Of a DNA stretch of 64,000 bases, positions 49,505 to 58,969 are shown in pieces. The notes below the pieces were generated by a model. It did not search any database, had not been told where the DNA came from, and saw only the letters and a list, made by a program, of their open reading frames with translations. A program made the translations under genes and the position numbers. The stretch comes from Sipunculus nudus (Eukaryota; Annelida; Sipuncula; Golfingiida; Sipunculidae). The stretch is taken from positions 47,224,456 to 47,288,455 of the forward strand of contig CM049318.1 of NCBI GenBank assembly GCA_026874595.1, read 5' to 3'. How positions within the stretch are numbered: position 1 is the stretch's first letter; the number at the start of each line of letters is the position of its first letter.

Positions 49505-50590
49505 ATAGCAGAACACTTCCGAACAAGAAATATTGATTTGTCTGTCAGACAGACCAACTTAGTAGGAGCTTTAGAACGATGGGCTTTCCAGGACTGATGA
49601 AATTATGAATATTTAAACAAAATATAATGGAATTTATAAAAATAACCACTCGAGGCACCTGGCGAGGTAAAAGCAAGAAGCATTTATTGAAATATTCATC
49701 TCAAACATCTATACTACTTTGCGAGACATAAATGCAGATTTTCCATATTCCCTGCTTTCAAGTCACATCATTCAAATGTTTAAATTTATAACAAAGAATA
49801 GAGAATAGAGGGAAATAAAGCATTAATTTAAAAGTAAATATTCTTCTATCTTTACTGATCACGGAAGTGAATGTGCACCCATTTAAGGTCGGTGCAAATG
49901 TAAAACAAATCCAACACAATATTCTTGATAAACAGTCTAACTTAAAGATGATAAGCACATGAGAAGATTTAAAATCAATTTGGGTCTTGATCTGGATTGG
50001 CCAAGTATAAAATCTAACCAGATCAGATGGTAATTTTGAAACACAGACTGTGGCATTGGAGTAAAAGTTGGTTAAAATTTTCATTCGTTTCTTTTATATG
50101 CACATCACCCATGCAGGTAACCCTATGTAACATAAGTCGAGAAAACTGGACCCGCGACAAAATACACCCGAAGCGATTCTAACAATGTTGGATCGAGAAC
50201 TACGTGACCATAGATACTACTACATGGATCTAAATTGATTGAACACGTTCACAATCTTTTCTCTCAAATTATGCATTTAATTCTAAACACAAACTCAGTA
50301 ATAATCATACAGAATGGTTCAAGTCGAGCAGGATCCATCACGTAATTTTATAAAGCTGCACATAATGTAACTTATCGAGAATGAAATGTGATTCTCAAAT
50401 CGACAAATATGTCGAAATAACTGACAGTTAACTGACAGAACTACCACGATAACTCGAAAGATGTAATGAAGGACTATTTATAGACATACTTCATTACACT
50501 TAAAATACAAGAGATCGGCAAATTAAGCCATTTAAAGCCTGCCGCCATATTGTCAAATCAAAAGGAACCACAGAAGACGAGAGACTACCA
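49505..50590. other. No recognisable gene or repeat
   Basis: AT-rich interval between the solo LTR and the gag/LTR fragment. The 108-codon minus frame (50084-49758) has no recognised motif. The CGCCATATTG near 50554 and a GAAGACGAGAGAC segment just before 50590 may belong to a retroelement untranslated region. Confidence 0.4.
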
Positions 50591-50649
50591 TTTGGCTTGC
50601 ACAGCTGTGAGGTCTTCATTTAACTGTAGCCAAAACTGCTTTATAACCA
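50590..50649 (-). pseudogene. Small gag fragment abutting an LTR
   Basis: The plus sequence CACAGCTGTGAGGTCTTCAT followed by TTAACTGTAGCCAAAACTGC matches the triplicated 48-bp gag repeat at 56300-56450, in the same minus coding orientation. It stops four bases before the plus-oriented LTR that begins at 50650. It is therefore a scrap of the same family, cut by rearrangement or insertion. Confidence 0.7.
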
Positions 50650-51133
50650 TGTTACAGGTGCCTTTTTATTGTGTGACACGGGCGTAACTCGTGTTGTAGT
50701 GCTCTCGCCTGGCCGCGTGTTGCACTCTCAGTTTAATCCGTACTGGTTTAACTTCTCACCTGGCCGAGCCGGGGCGAAGTCACGTGTGAACCCTAATATT
50801 TTTAGACACAGCGTTTTTTTGTTCTGGTATGTTCTTTGAGAGTGTGTACTGTGTGAGATTCTTTAGAATGTTCGAGCAATGGAAGGTTCTCGGCTGGAGG
50901 TGAAAAGTTGTAAATAGGGGGCTGTGTTTTAGAGCCGAGAGAAAGGTGAGAGAATATTCCAGCGGACACGGAAGCGTGTGAGTCAGTGTGTTGGACCTAT
51001 CCGATTATCCCGTAATTTCAGGGATTCAACTAATACTAACACTTTACAATTTAATGCTGCCTGTCTCAAGTTTACTTTCTGGATTGTTACAAGAGCTTTA
51101 CATTGGACTGTTATTCTCTGAGAGAATTTGTGT
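50650..51133 (+). mobile_element. Truncated LTR in plus orientation
   Basis: Begins TGTTACAGGTGCCTTTTTATTG and follows the LTR sequence to GAGAGAATTTGTGT. There it is cut off exactly at the terminus of the oppositely oriented LTR. Shared boxes are ATAGGGGGCTGTGT, AGAGCCGAGAGAAAGG and CCAGCGGACACGGAAGCGTG. The missing 3' part is not found to the right of the minus-strand element within this window. Confidence 0.85.
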
Positions 51134-51978
51134 TGTTACGGAACCTAATATCAACAGATCACATATGCGTGATGAACATAAATTTTGTAATAGAAATACA
51201 AAAATCGGATTCTGTAACACTAGACAGCGTGAAATGTCTAGGGGAATGAATAAAGAAGTCAGTGGTTTTTTGTTAACAAATAACTATAATTTATTCTTAA
51301 AACAACCCTAACATTACAATACACTAAATCAATACAATTACACAGTATAACAGCAGTATAACAACAAATTAATACAATCACACAGTAAAATAAACAAAGT
51401 GCACATTACCTGGATACCACCACTGTCACAGCGATAAGTCCTTTAAAATGTATAAACCGGATGAAAAGTTCACACAAATTCTCTCGGAGAATAGCAGCCC
51501 AATGTAAAGTTCTTGTAAAAAACCCGAAAGAAAACTGAAGACCAAATAAATACGTGACAAATCCAGAAGAAAATCTTAAGAAAATCTATAATTGCCGCCC
51601 TTATCGGAATAGCTCCCACAAACTGACATACACGCTTCTGTGTCCGCTAGAATATTCTCTCACCTCTCTCTCGGCACTAATACACAGCCCCCTATTTATA
51701 ACTTTTCACACCCAGCCGAGAACCTTCCATTCCTAGAACATTCTTAAGAATCTAACACAGTACACACGTTCAAAGAACATACCAGAACAAAGAACGCTTT
51801 GTATCTAGGGTCCAACCAATATGGATTAAACCGAGCCTGCAACATCCGGCCAGGCGAGGCCGCTACAATACGAGCTACGCGTGGCACACAAACAAAATGC
51901 CAACAACACATGGAACATCCGTGTGCACAATAAATCATCTGAAAGACCGCTGCACACAATAAAAGGGCACCTGTAACA
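51134..51978 (-). mobile_element. Complete 845-bp LTR (3' LTR of the Gmr1-like element)
   Basis: On the minus strand it starts TGTTACAGGTGCCC at 51978, directly after a polypurine tract, and ends GGTTCCGTAACA at 51134. A TATA-like TTATAAATAGGGGGCTGTG (near 51690) is followed by an AG-rich stretch (GCCGAGAGAGAGGTGAGAG), a reasonable U3/R promoter. It forms a tail-to-tail inverted pair with the truncated plus LTR. Confidence 0.9.
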
Positions 51979-51993
51979 CTCCCCCTCTATAAG
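51979..51993 (-). other. Polypurine tract next to the 3' LTR
   Basis: On the minus strand TATAGAGGGGGAG lies immediately before the LTR's first TG. This is the expected primer site for plus-strand DNA synthesis and fixes the LTR boundary. Confidence 0.85.
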
Positions 51994-52104
51994 AAAAAAG
52001 AAAGTTTTCTCAAAACTTTCTTTTTGCGATCACAATCACTAAATTATTACAACATTTCAAAACCATCTTATTGACAACTTTATATAAACATCTTGTTTAC
52101 AACA

Positions 52105-53475
52105 TTTCATAAACATCTCGATAAGCGATCAGCAAGTACATTGTCTTTCCCTTTAATGTGTTTGATTTCAAGGTTTAATCCTGTAAGAACAAACTCCATC
52201 TCACCATTTTTTTATTTTTACACTTCAGCTTGTTCATGAACGTGAGGGGATTGTGATCACTGAAGACAATGATAGGCTTGACTGATGAAGTAACATAAAC
52301 TTCAAAATGTTGCAATGCCAAAATCAAAGCCAAACATTCTTTTTCAATAGTGGAGTAGTTTTTTTCTGGTTTTCATTAAACTTTCTTAAGAAATAACAAA
52401 TTGGATGATCTATGCTATCATTGCCTTCTTGTTACAACACAGCACCAGCAGCAGTTTCACTAGCATCTACAGCTATTTTAAAAGGTACAGAAAAGTCTGG
52501 AGCTGTTAAAACTGGCGAACTTTGCAGAATTGCTTTCAAATTCTGAAATGCATTTTCACACTGAACATTCCATACAAACGTTTGTTTCTTCTTTAACAAA
52601 TCAGTCAAAGGTTCAGCTACAGCAGAAAAATTTGGACAAAACTTCCTGTAGTATCTAACCATACCAAGAAAATGCATTATTTGCTTTTTGTTTTCTGGTC
52701 TAGGAAATGCAGAAATAGCACTTATTTTAGCATCAACAGGTTTTACTTGACCCTGCCCTACAGTATGACCCAAAAATGTTACCTGTACATGACAAAACAC
52801 AGATTTAACTACGGTCAGACGTGCTTCACTGAGTCTTTCGAAGAGGTCGCGAAGAATTTGCAGATGTTTCTCCAAGGTGTCGCTGTACACGATGAGGTCA
52901 TTAATATATGCGTCGCAGCCCTGAATGTCCTGGACAACCATATGTATGAGCCGCTGGAACGTGGATGGCGAGTTCTTCATGCCAAACAGCATAACTTTAT
53001 ACTGGTACAGTCCTTGCGGCGTCACAAATGCGGACACTTCTTTCGCTCGTTCTGTCAGCGGAACGTGCCAGAATCCTTTTAGCAAGTCAAACTTGGGGAC
53101 ATATCTGGAGCTACCGATTCTATCAATACAATCATCGATCCTCGGAATCGGAGTTCAGTATTCGATAATCTGTGCACATACGGTATCTTCCATCAGGTTT
53201 TGGCACAAGAATACATGGTGAACTCCAGTTACTAATACTAGGCTCAATAAAATCATTGTCCAGCAAATATTGAATCTCAGCCTGTAGATACTTTACTTTT
53301 CTGGATTTAGTCTATATGGATGCTGCTTGACTGCGCTTTCCTCGCCAACATCGACGTCATGGCACAATATATTAGTTCCCGTTGGAATCTCACTAAACAA
53401 ATGTTCATAATTCCGCATCAGGTTCTTGAGTTATTGTTGTTGCTGTTCGGTAAGGCGTGAGAGTTTTGCATCCTG
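52105..53475 (-). pseudogene. pol: reverse transcriptase and RNase H (decayed)
   Basis: Before the open frame, fragments of the RT N-terminus are readable through stops: HDVDVGEESAVKQHPYRLN (~53370), EIQYLLDNDFIEPS and SPCILVPKPDGRYRMCTDYR (~53270-53150). The 217-codon frame 53085-52432 then covers the palm and connection (GFWHVPLTERAKEVSAF, FGMKNSPSTFQRL, LGHTVGQGQVKP, FLGMVRYYRKFCPNFS). The catalytic box is AYINDLIVYSD, where the family has Y-x-D-D, so the first aspartate is asparagine. RNase H begins with FKIAVDASETAAGAVL and meets a stop. It continues after a one-base shift in a poly-A run as STIEKECLALILALQHFEVY, IIVFSDHNPLTF and IKGKDNVLADRLSR, ending near 52105. Confidence 0.9.
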
Positions 53476-53551
53476 GTTGTTAAGCATGTCTGAGTTTTTT
53501 AGTGGTACTGTTCAACACTGAATGTCAACATCACACTTACAATCAGTATCT

Positions 53552-53730
53552 ACAGTGGAATCCAACAATTACGACCACCTTGGGGACTGACCAAAGTGGT
53601 CGTAATTTGGGGGTGGTCTTATTTGTGGAACTTTAAGTTAAGTGAATCGTATATTCGGGACCAAGAAAAGTGGTCGTAATTGTGGGGGTGGTCGCAACTG
53701 CGGGGTGGTCGAAAGGCGGGGTTCCACTGT
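53552..53730. mobile_element. 179-bp MITE inserted in pol
   Basis: Ends are ACAGTGGAATCC on the left and GGTTCCACTGT on the right, a near-perfect inverted pair. They are flanked by TCT on both sides (53549-53551 and 53731-53733), a possible 3-bp target duplication. Internally GTGGTCGTAATT-GGGGGTGGTC is present in two related copies. It lies between the integrase and RT coding regions. The integrase frame reads into it and stops at 53619. The superfamily is uncertain; a TA-type site with one mutated side is also possible. Confidence 0.8.
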
Positions 53731-55010
53731 TCTTTGACTGGGTCAGGGTCAGTGTTTATAAAATTTACAGCAGTAACATTATGTACAACATCTGATGTGC
53801 TATTTCTGTCATAATATGGTTTCAACATGTAAACATGGCTGTGTTTCTTCTTACGCCTATCTGGTGTCAACAGTATGTAATTTAAATCCCTGACTTTCTT
53901 GTCAACAATGTAAGGAACAAAATACCTAGCTTGCAGAGGTCTGCCAGGGATTAGAAGTAAGTTAAGGACCTTTTCACCAAGCTCAAACGTCCTACTTACA
54001 GTGTGCTTGTCATACTTTGTTTTCATTTTATTTTGTGCAGAATTTAGATTTGACTTTGTAATCTCACAAGCATTGTGTAGTTTAGTACGAAAGTCTGAGA
54101 CATACTGCAGTAAACTAAGAGAATCAGGATTTTCACACAAGAGTTTTTCTTTAAGCAGTTTCAATGGAAGTTCAGCTCGCGGTCCATGTCCGAAAACTAG
54201 TTCAAAGGGACTGAAACCCAAGGACTCTTGAAAAGATTCTCTGACAGCAAACAGCAATAGGTGGATTCCTTCATCCAAGTCTTTCTGTGTGTCATAGCAA
54301 TAAGTTATGATCATGTTTTTTAATGTCTGGTGAAAACGCTCGAGGGCGCCCTGACTTTCAGGATGGTATGGCGAAGAGCTGTACTGTTTGATACCTAGCT
54401 CAAGCATAACTTGCTGGAATAAGCCAGACATAAAATAAGACCCTTGGTCAGACTGGACGGATTTTGGCAGTCTAAAAGTTGTAAAAAACTTGGTGAGAGC
54501 TTTGACAACACTTTTGGCACTAATTTTGCGCAATGGTATTGCCTCAGGGAACCTGGTAGATTCGCACATAATTGTCAGCAAATATTCATGTCCAGATTTT
54601 GTTTTTGGCCGTGGTCCAACACAGTCAACAATAATTCTACTGAATGGTTCCTCGAAAGCAGGAATAGGCCTAAGTGGGACCTTAGGAGGATTCTGATTGG
54701 GCTTGCCTACCATCTGGCATGTATGGCATGATTTACAATATTGTACATCTTTCCTTTGGTGAGGCCAAAAGAAGTGTGTACTAACTTTCTGAAAAGTTTT
54801 ATTTATACCTAAATGGCCAGACAAACGAGCCTTTTGTGACATGCTTAGAATTTCATTGCGAAAGCTTTTGGGCATTACTATTTGATGTTTGATGGCCCAC
54901 TCATCATCAGCGCATACATCAGGTGGTCACCATTTACGCATAAGCACTCCATTTTTAACATATAAACAAACTGGGTTCTGTTATAGTTCATCTTTAGAAA
55001 CTGCCCTGGG
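53619..55010 (-). pseudogene. pol: integrase, long open frame with intact D,D35E
   Basis: A 418-codon frame runs from 54875 to 53619; readable homologous sequence starts upstream (CLYVKNGVLM, ~54970) but is cut by a stop just after LMRKW. The zinc domain has GHLGINKTF and YCKSCHTC (about residues 20-53), but the usual first histidine is glutamine at residue 14. The catalytic triad is complete: D84 (IIVDCVGP), D143 (VQSDQGSYF) and E179 (ESQGALERFH), with exactly 35 residues between D143 and E179. A C-terminal GPY/F-like segment is visible (LQARYFVPYIVDKKVRDLNY). Residues from about 382 on come from the inserted MITE. The enzyme would join retroelement cDNA to host DNA. It is by far the best-preserved part, yet it cannot be part of an intact polyprotein. 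Confidence 0.9.
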
Positions 55011-55179
55011 AAACAAACATGAAATGTCATGGTCCTTATGCTGTTCCGCAATAAGTTCTGACCTTGAAAATGCTGTATCCTGTACGGGCGAGTCGTTAGA
55101 CGAGTCACTAGTGACTCCCAGAGTGTTATTTTCTGGACCATTATCCTCGTGTGTGTTTTTCTTGGCCATAGATCTAGTT

Positions 55180-55600
55180 ACAGCACATGAAGGATACAAA
55201 CAGGAATTTCCTGAATTTCCGGATCAGTGTCCTGATCAATTGACGGCTTTTCTGTCACTATTGGTACAGGCTCTACTTTGTCGCCTGCAACAGCATTGCC
55301 GAGAAGCAACTGAATTTCCTTAAAGGGTAAAGTAGTTCTTATGCCCACAGTAATATTCCCAGAAATCAAATCTGATTCTAAATGTATACTGTGAAGCGGA
55401 ACCAAAGTGTGCTTGTCTGAAAACAATTGCATGTGCACCAGTATAGGACCTATTAGAAAATGGCAAAGTGTTTGCTAACACGAGAGTCTGAACTGAACCA
55501 TTGTCCCTCAAAATTCTGATATGGGTAGAATCTGAAAAATCACTTGAAAGTGATACAAAATCATCATGTATGAATGGCTCAAATAACTCCATTTCGGAGT
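55180..55600 (-). pseudogene. pol: retropepsin-like protease region (decayed)
   Basis: The minus frame 55664-55320 contains FIHDDFVSLSSDFSDST followed by HIRILRDNGSVQTLVL. This corresponds to the active-site loop of retroelement aspartic proteases, where D-T/S-G is expected. Here it reads D-N-G, so the middle residue is changed. A frameshift then moves homology to frame 55438-55178: SIHLESDLISGNITVGIR and KEIQLLLGNAVAGDKV, the second half of the protease fold. The linker to integrase (CAVTRSMAKKN, ELIAEQHKDHDISCLF) follows. It was identified by position and motif order, and it is not functional. Confidence 0.75.
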
Positions 55601-55689
55601 CAGGAGAGGAATCTACTACCTCAGCTTCATTTAACAAAGAACTAACATTGACAGTGTCAGTCATAAACTCTTTTTCAGAGTCATTTTAG

Positions 55690-55930
55690 GAATCTGCATC
55701 CTTTGTATCATCAAACTCCTCATGGGAGTCAACAGAGGAAACATCCTCCGCAGAAACAAACTTCTGTTTGTCATAAGAGGACCTGGCCTCGTTTGAAATA
55801 CTCTCGCAAGAGTCATAAAAGGACTTAGCCTTATTTAGAGAATACTCCTCGCAGGAGTCTTGAAAGCACCTAGCCTTATTAAATTCCTCGCAGGAATCAA
55901 CTGAGGTTTTTAACCCGCAAGCTACGGATT
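55690..55930 (-). repeat. Internal acidic repeats in the gag-protease linker
   Basis: On the minus strand the phrase (D/V)DSCEE..NKA(R/K)..F is repeated about four times, seen on plus as CTCGCAGGAGTC and CTCGCAAGAGTC blocks about 60 bp apart. The DNA repeats are imperfect and preserve the serine/acidic character. This looks like a low-complexity spacer that expanded by in-frame duplication. Confidence 0.6.
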
Positions 55931-56039
55931 CTTTTTGGGATTAAGACGGCACGTGGGCCTCCGTAGCATCAAACTCTTTATTAGAGTCAATAAAGGAGTT
56001 GTACCCTTTATTTACATGAAAAGAGTTTGGCTTTTGTAC

Positions 56040-56460
56040 TATGTTATGCATAGATTTTGAAACAAAAACCAGAAGGTTTGCTATTTGGTTTATTTGCAAG
56101 TTTCCAGCAGTCAGATATTAGATGACCTTCCTTCTTGCAGTAATTACAGTTTTTCTTCGAAAATGACTGGTCTTTGTTTGACTTGGACACAGTGGACGTG
56201 GACTGAGGTGTACCAATGGACTATCAGTTGAACTATCAGGACTACTAGTACTGGGTGACTGCGCTTTAAACTTCTTTTGACCATATTGATTTGCTAGTAA
56301 ACACAACTGCTTTATTACCACAGCTGTGAGGTCTTCATTTAACTGCAGCCAAAACTGCTTTATTACCACAGCTGTGAGGTCTTCATTTAACTGCAACCAA
56401 AACTGCTATATTACCACAGCAGTGAGGTCTTCATTTAACTGCAGCCAAAACTGGATGAGG
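56040..56460 (-). pseudogene. gag remnant with CCHC zinc knuckle and triplicated 16-residue repeat
   Basis: The minus strand encodes CNYCKKEGHLISDC near 56146-56105, a C-x2-C-x4-H-x4-C zinc knuckle typical of retroelement nucleocapsid that binds the RNA genome. Upstream (56450-56300) a 48-bp unit is repeated three times in frame, giving LQLNEDLTAVVIKQFW-like 16-residue repeats. It is followed by a serine/threonine-rich stretch. The open frame 56396-56118 shifts out of the zinc-knuckle frame, so at least one frameshift is present. The gag N-terminus and 5' LTR are missing. Confidence 0.75.
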
Positions 56461-57010
56461 AATGTGCATACAGTTCTCGGTTCTATGACAAGCCGGTGCG
56501 TGTGAGCAATGATCGATAAATATAACACGGTCTTTTTTTATTTGTTTAGAAAAAAACTTTATCCATAAAGCTTTTAATCAGCAGAAATGATACATAACGA
56601 AAAATAAAGGGTATCAATACGTATTGGGTATCGCTTTAAGTATATCGCAATTCATGTCGTACCCAGACCTAATAGAAACGTAATGTTAAGAATGATAGTG
56701 GTGTTAGATTCTTAAAACATGTTTGTGAATATTTTACACTTTTTATCAACTTCAAGCTGATAGTTTTGACCGTTTATTTAAAAATGTTAGGATTCATATC
56801 AATAAGACACGTGTTTCAGGTTAAGACAATCGAATACTAAAACATGTAATCTATCTGAAACATGTTGCAAAACTTGTTAACATTATCTATCCCTGAAACA
56901 TGTTTCAAACTGATAAATGAAAGCATAGATTAGAAACGTTCTTTGTTTTGAAACACCACGACCTGTTTAAACAAGTGACCAAAAGGTCATGAAGGGTCAA
57001 GGAAGACATT
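56461..57010. other. AT-rich flank of the retrotransposon
   Basis: No LTR, primer-binding site or gene is visible. Short words such as AAACATGTT and GAAACATGTTGCAAAAC recur several times between 56719 and 56900, a weak local repeat. Confidence 0.45.
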
Positions 57011-57019
57011 CACAAAAGG

Positions 57020-57995
57020 AAATTTTATAATCTGAATTCCAAATTTTGTAGGTGGTATCCCAATTCAACTGAAGCATAGCTCAAAGGGTATGGGTAACAG
57101 AGACATAAGTTTAGGTTTCAAAGGGGATTTTTCATGGACCTTCCTGAATGTCAAGTGAGACGTTCCAAGGTGCAATGGTTACGATTTATGCCCTGTTAAC
57201 GGAAGACCACATCTTTGAAGGTCTCAAAAGTAAAAATATAAAGAAAATGCGTAAAAATCCAGATGGTGCCACCAGTCTGCAGGAATATGCATGCAAAGAA
57301 TCATGGTGATCAATGCATGAGTTGTTTAGTTACTGGAGCTTTTGTATAAAATTTTAATTATTCGGGGGGGGGGGGTACTTCTGAGCCCCATATCTCGGAG
57401 GATATGGGTAACAGAGACCAAATTTCAGGTTTCCTTGGAGACTTTTCATGGACCTCCCAGGATGTCAAGTAAGAGGTTTCTCGGTCAAACGGTTACGATT
57501 TGTGCCAGGTTAACGGACAGACGGACGGACGACGGACAAATACTGATCGCAAAAGCTGAGAAGACTTTCAGTCAGCTCAGCTGAAAATGGCACAAAATGG
57601 CGTTTTAATTTGAACCTTGAAACGAGTTTTTTTTACTTTAGGAGTAAAAAGTACAGGTGGCACTACCAGTCAGGAGGAACTGATAAAACACTCCATGATG
57701 AACATGCATGAATTAGTTGATCAGATACTGGAGCTTGTTAATTAATCTCGGGGGCGCTTCTGAGCCCCATAGCTCGGAGGATATTGGTAACAGAGACCTA
57801 ATTTCAGGTTTTCAATTAAATTTTCCATGGACCTCTCTGGATGTTAAGGTAGAAGATTCCAGTTCCAGCGGTTACGATTTGTGCAAGGTTAACGGACAGA
57901 CGGACGGACGACGGACAAATACTGATCACAATAGCTCAGATGACTTTCAGTCAGCTCAGCTAAAAATGGCACAAAATGACGTTTTAAATTGAACC
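57020..57995 (+). repeat. Dispersed repeat in tandem, ~368-bp spacing
   Basis: TTCTGAGCCCCATA(T/G)CTCGGAGGATAT occurs at about 57378 and 57746. Each is followed by CTAATTTCAGGTTT-like sequence, GGTTACGATTTGTGC, GTTAACGGACAGACGGACGG and a TCAGTCAGCTCAGCT end. A third, older partial copy lies at 57.06-57.22 kb. Degenerate GGTGCCACCAG/GGCACTACCAG motifs (57273, 57656) link it to the 47.3-kb copy. A run of 12 G lies at 57364-57375. Confidence 0.75.
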
Positions 57996-58039
57996 TTGAA
58001 ACGTGTTTTCTGGCTTTAGGAGTACCAAGCATTGTGCAG

Positions 58040-58160
58040 CTGCATCTATAATCAGGCACGGGAAGGCCCTAAAACTACAGGACGTTTCAATTTATCAGGA
58101 CTCGTACCTAAAACACAGGACGTACCGATTTTACAAGGGAAATATAATACCCATGCTTTC
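58040..58160 (+). repeat. Left partner of a diverged inverted repeat pair
   Basis: ATAATCAGGCACGGGAAGGCCCTAAAACTACAGGACGT resembles the reverse complement of 58690-58740 (ATTATCAGGTAAGGGACGGCCCTGAAAATTCAGGACGT). Two more GGACGTACC-like words follow. Likely two copies of one dispersed element in opposite directions. Confidence 0.6.
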
Positions 58161-58589
58161 ATTGGATGTACACACAATGCAATTTTTGTAAGGTGATTGT
58201 TAATTGAAAGTGTTGGGACCAGCCTTTATTTTCATTAATAATTTGTCAATTTTTGGTTTTCTTCAAGTTGAGCTGACAGCTCTCTAGGATGCTTGTAAAG
58301 GATAATATTTGTCGGTATATTCAAAGGTAATGACTCTTTCCGAAACATATTGTTCATATATGTGGAAAGAGAATGTCTTAATTATACTTTTTGCCAAATA
58401 TTTTTTAAAATCTAAGACACAGTTTAGCTGCAATTCGTGATGCAGTTCTCTGAACGTTTATTAACCATGTACACCTAATAAAATTATTTTATGATACTTT
58501 CAATGGTCAGTATAATAAATGATTATGATGTTGACATATATCATAAACTATTTACATTTTCTTACGCTCTAAAGCCCCTTTGTATGTGC

Positions 58590-58755
58590 ATGCAAACGCC
58601 CGAAAATTTGAGGCGATAGCATTTGGTGATAATACCAGCAATTGTCCCTATTAAACGGTACGTCTTGTAACTTCTGTGCATACCCTCATAATTTTCAACA
58701 CGTCCTGAATTTTCAGGGCCGTCCCTTACCTGATAATTGCTGGACACTCTACTGA
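58590..58755 (-). repeat. Right partner of the inverted repeat pair
   Basis: Reverse-complement counterpart of 58040-58160, extending through ACAAGACGTACCGTTTAAT and CCAGCAATTATCAGG. The spacer of about 430 bp is AT-rich with no gene. Confidence 0.6.
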
Positions 58756-58969
58756 GACACAACGCAAGCGTGAATTGCTAGAGTCCAGATCTGCCAGCAC
58801 ACCAGTTGAGGTGTCTGTATTATTTGTTGAATTTTCCATGTACTGAACTTTTTGATGATAATTGCATATCAGCATTTGAGTATTCCTTTTCTTTAAAAAT
58901 TCTGCGAAAATAGCATTTATTTCTTGAATTTAAAAGCAAATTTAGTTAAATAACCAGGGCATATGTACG

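Larger units (their letters stand above)
51134..56460 (-). mobile_element. Gmr1-like Ty3/gypsy retrotransposon, 5'-truncated and decayed
   Basis: The order on the minus strand is gag zinc knuckle, protease, integrase, then RT and RNase H, polypurine tract, 3' LTR. Placing integrase before RT is the copia-like order known for the Gmr1 lineage of Ty3/gypsy elements. The sequence motifs (YHPESQGALERFHQTLKNMI; FGMKNSPSTFQRL) are Ty3/gypsy type. No 5' LTR or primer-binding site follows the gag remnant at 56.46 kb. Multiple stops and frameshifts, a MITE in pol and altered catalytic residues show that it is dead. Confidence 0.88.

Noticed and set aside
52672..55323. Plus-strand ORFs opposite pol (for example 52672-53082, 54444-54731, 54889-55323)
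   Set aside because: Antisense shadows of the clear minus-strand RT, integrase and protease coding sequence.
56461..57010. 5' LTR of the Gmr1-like element
   Set aside because: None of the LTR landmarks (TGTTACAG start, GGGGGCTGTGT box, GTAACA end) occurs here, so the element is 5'-truncated in this window.
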